NCBI GenBank assembly: GCA_047626155.1
Contig: JBLHRR010000142.1
Span: forward strand, 1-15,123
Reading direction: 5' to 3'
Source: CALGLS01 sp047626155
GTDB lineage: Bacteria; Bacteroidota; Bacteroidia; Chitinophagales; Saprospiraceae
DNA length: 15,123 nucleotides
The notes below the pieces were generated by a model. That model saw only the letters and a list, made by a program, of their open reading frames with translations. It searched no databases and had not been told where the DNA came from. The position numbers and the translations under genes are program-made. Below are positions 14,961 to 15,123 of this stretch, in pieces; position 1 is the stretch's first letter; each line of letters starts with the position of its first letter.

Positions 14961-15088
14961 GGTAGATCAGGGCGGATCAGGGTAGATAGGTAGATCAGGG
15001 TTCCCTTAATATGCGCCACCTTACGTTAATTCACGCAAGTGGGAAACCCTGATCCGCCCTCATCTACCCTGATCAACCCTTATGTACC
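14961..15088. repeat. Palindromic dispersed repeat, copy B (long form)
   Basis: A long inverted repeat just after the sulfatase gene. The left arm (about 14968-15004) has three GATCAGGG words and the right arm (about 15041-15080) has two CCCTGATC words. The arms pair over about 35 bp with a few bulges, and CCAC...GTGG extends pairing into the loop. Its core, GATCAGGGTTCCCTTAAT (14993-15010), ACCTTACGTTA and GTGGGAAACCCT, matches copy A at 6563-6618. Its position suggests it could end sulfatase transcription, but it has no T-run. Confidence 0.88.
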
Positions 15089-15123
15089 TTATTCCAAATC
15101 CACTTAATATGACCAAGAACCCA

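Noticed and set aside
1..15123. CRISPR array, tRNA, rRNA, transposase or defence system
   Set aside because: No regularly spaced repeats with unique spacers, no cloverleaf-like or rRNA sequence, and no protein with nuclease, helicase or transposase motifs was seen.

Overview
The window looks like a chromosomal segment of an aquatic Bacteroidota, most likely of the Saprospiria type. This rests on SprB-type repeats and a type IX secretion (T9SS) C-terminal sorting domain in a 1221-residue adhesin, a Tat-exported DUF1501 protein paired with a DUF1800 protein, lipoprotein and OmpA types typical of the phylum, A-rich leaders without Shine-Dalgarno sequences, and a proteorhodopsin next to its retinal-forming enzyme. 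The family or genus cannot be fixed from this window alone.

Layout. Positions 287-2034 (minus strand) hold a phototrophy operon: a DTE-type proton-pumping rhodopsin followed by a Brp/Blh beta-carotene cleavage enzyme that makes its retinal. A 1.16 kb gene-free stretch (2035-3190) follows, with a cluster of hairpins at about 2727-2920. Positions 3191-4570 (plus) hold an OmpA-like envelope protein and a small membrane-anchored coiled-coil protein, closed by a clear intrinsic terminator. Positions 4845-8144 (minus) hold DUF1800 then DUF1501, an exported pair of unknown function, also closed by an intrinsic terminator. A gene-free stretch at 8145-8907 contains diverged repeats. Positions 8908-12573 (plus) encode the adhesin. 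Positions 12834-13577 (plus) encode an ADP-ribosylglycohydrolase that appears to have lost its C-terminus, and 13628-14923 (plus) a lipoprotein sulfatase with all its catalytic motifs.

How the genes work together. The rhodopsin and Blh form one metabolic unit: light-driven proton pumping with locally supplied retinal. The other genes are mostly cell-surface functions (peptidoglycan-binding OmpA, secreted adhesin, surface sulfatase, exported DUF1501), which fits a particle-associated, polysaccharide-using bacterium. No evidence links these clusters into one pathway.

The intergenic DNA is rich in repeats. A large palindromic repeat occurs twice (6561-6618 and 14961-15088), a diverged direct repeat occurs at 8248-8320 and 8580-8645, and several GC-rich hairpin elements are scattered about. 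The oddest coding stretch is the last 210 bases of the adhesin gene, almost devoid of C on the coding strand. I saw no tRNA, rRNA, CRISPR array, transposase, or defence system.
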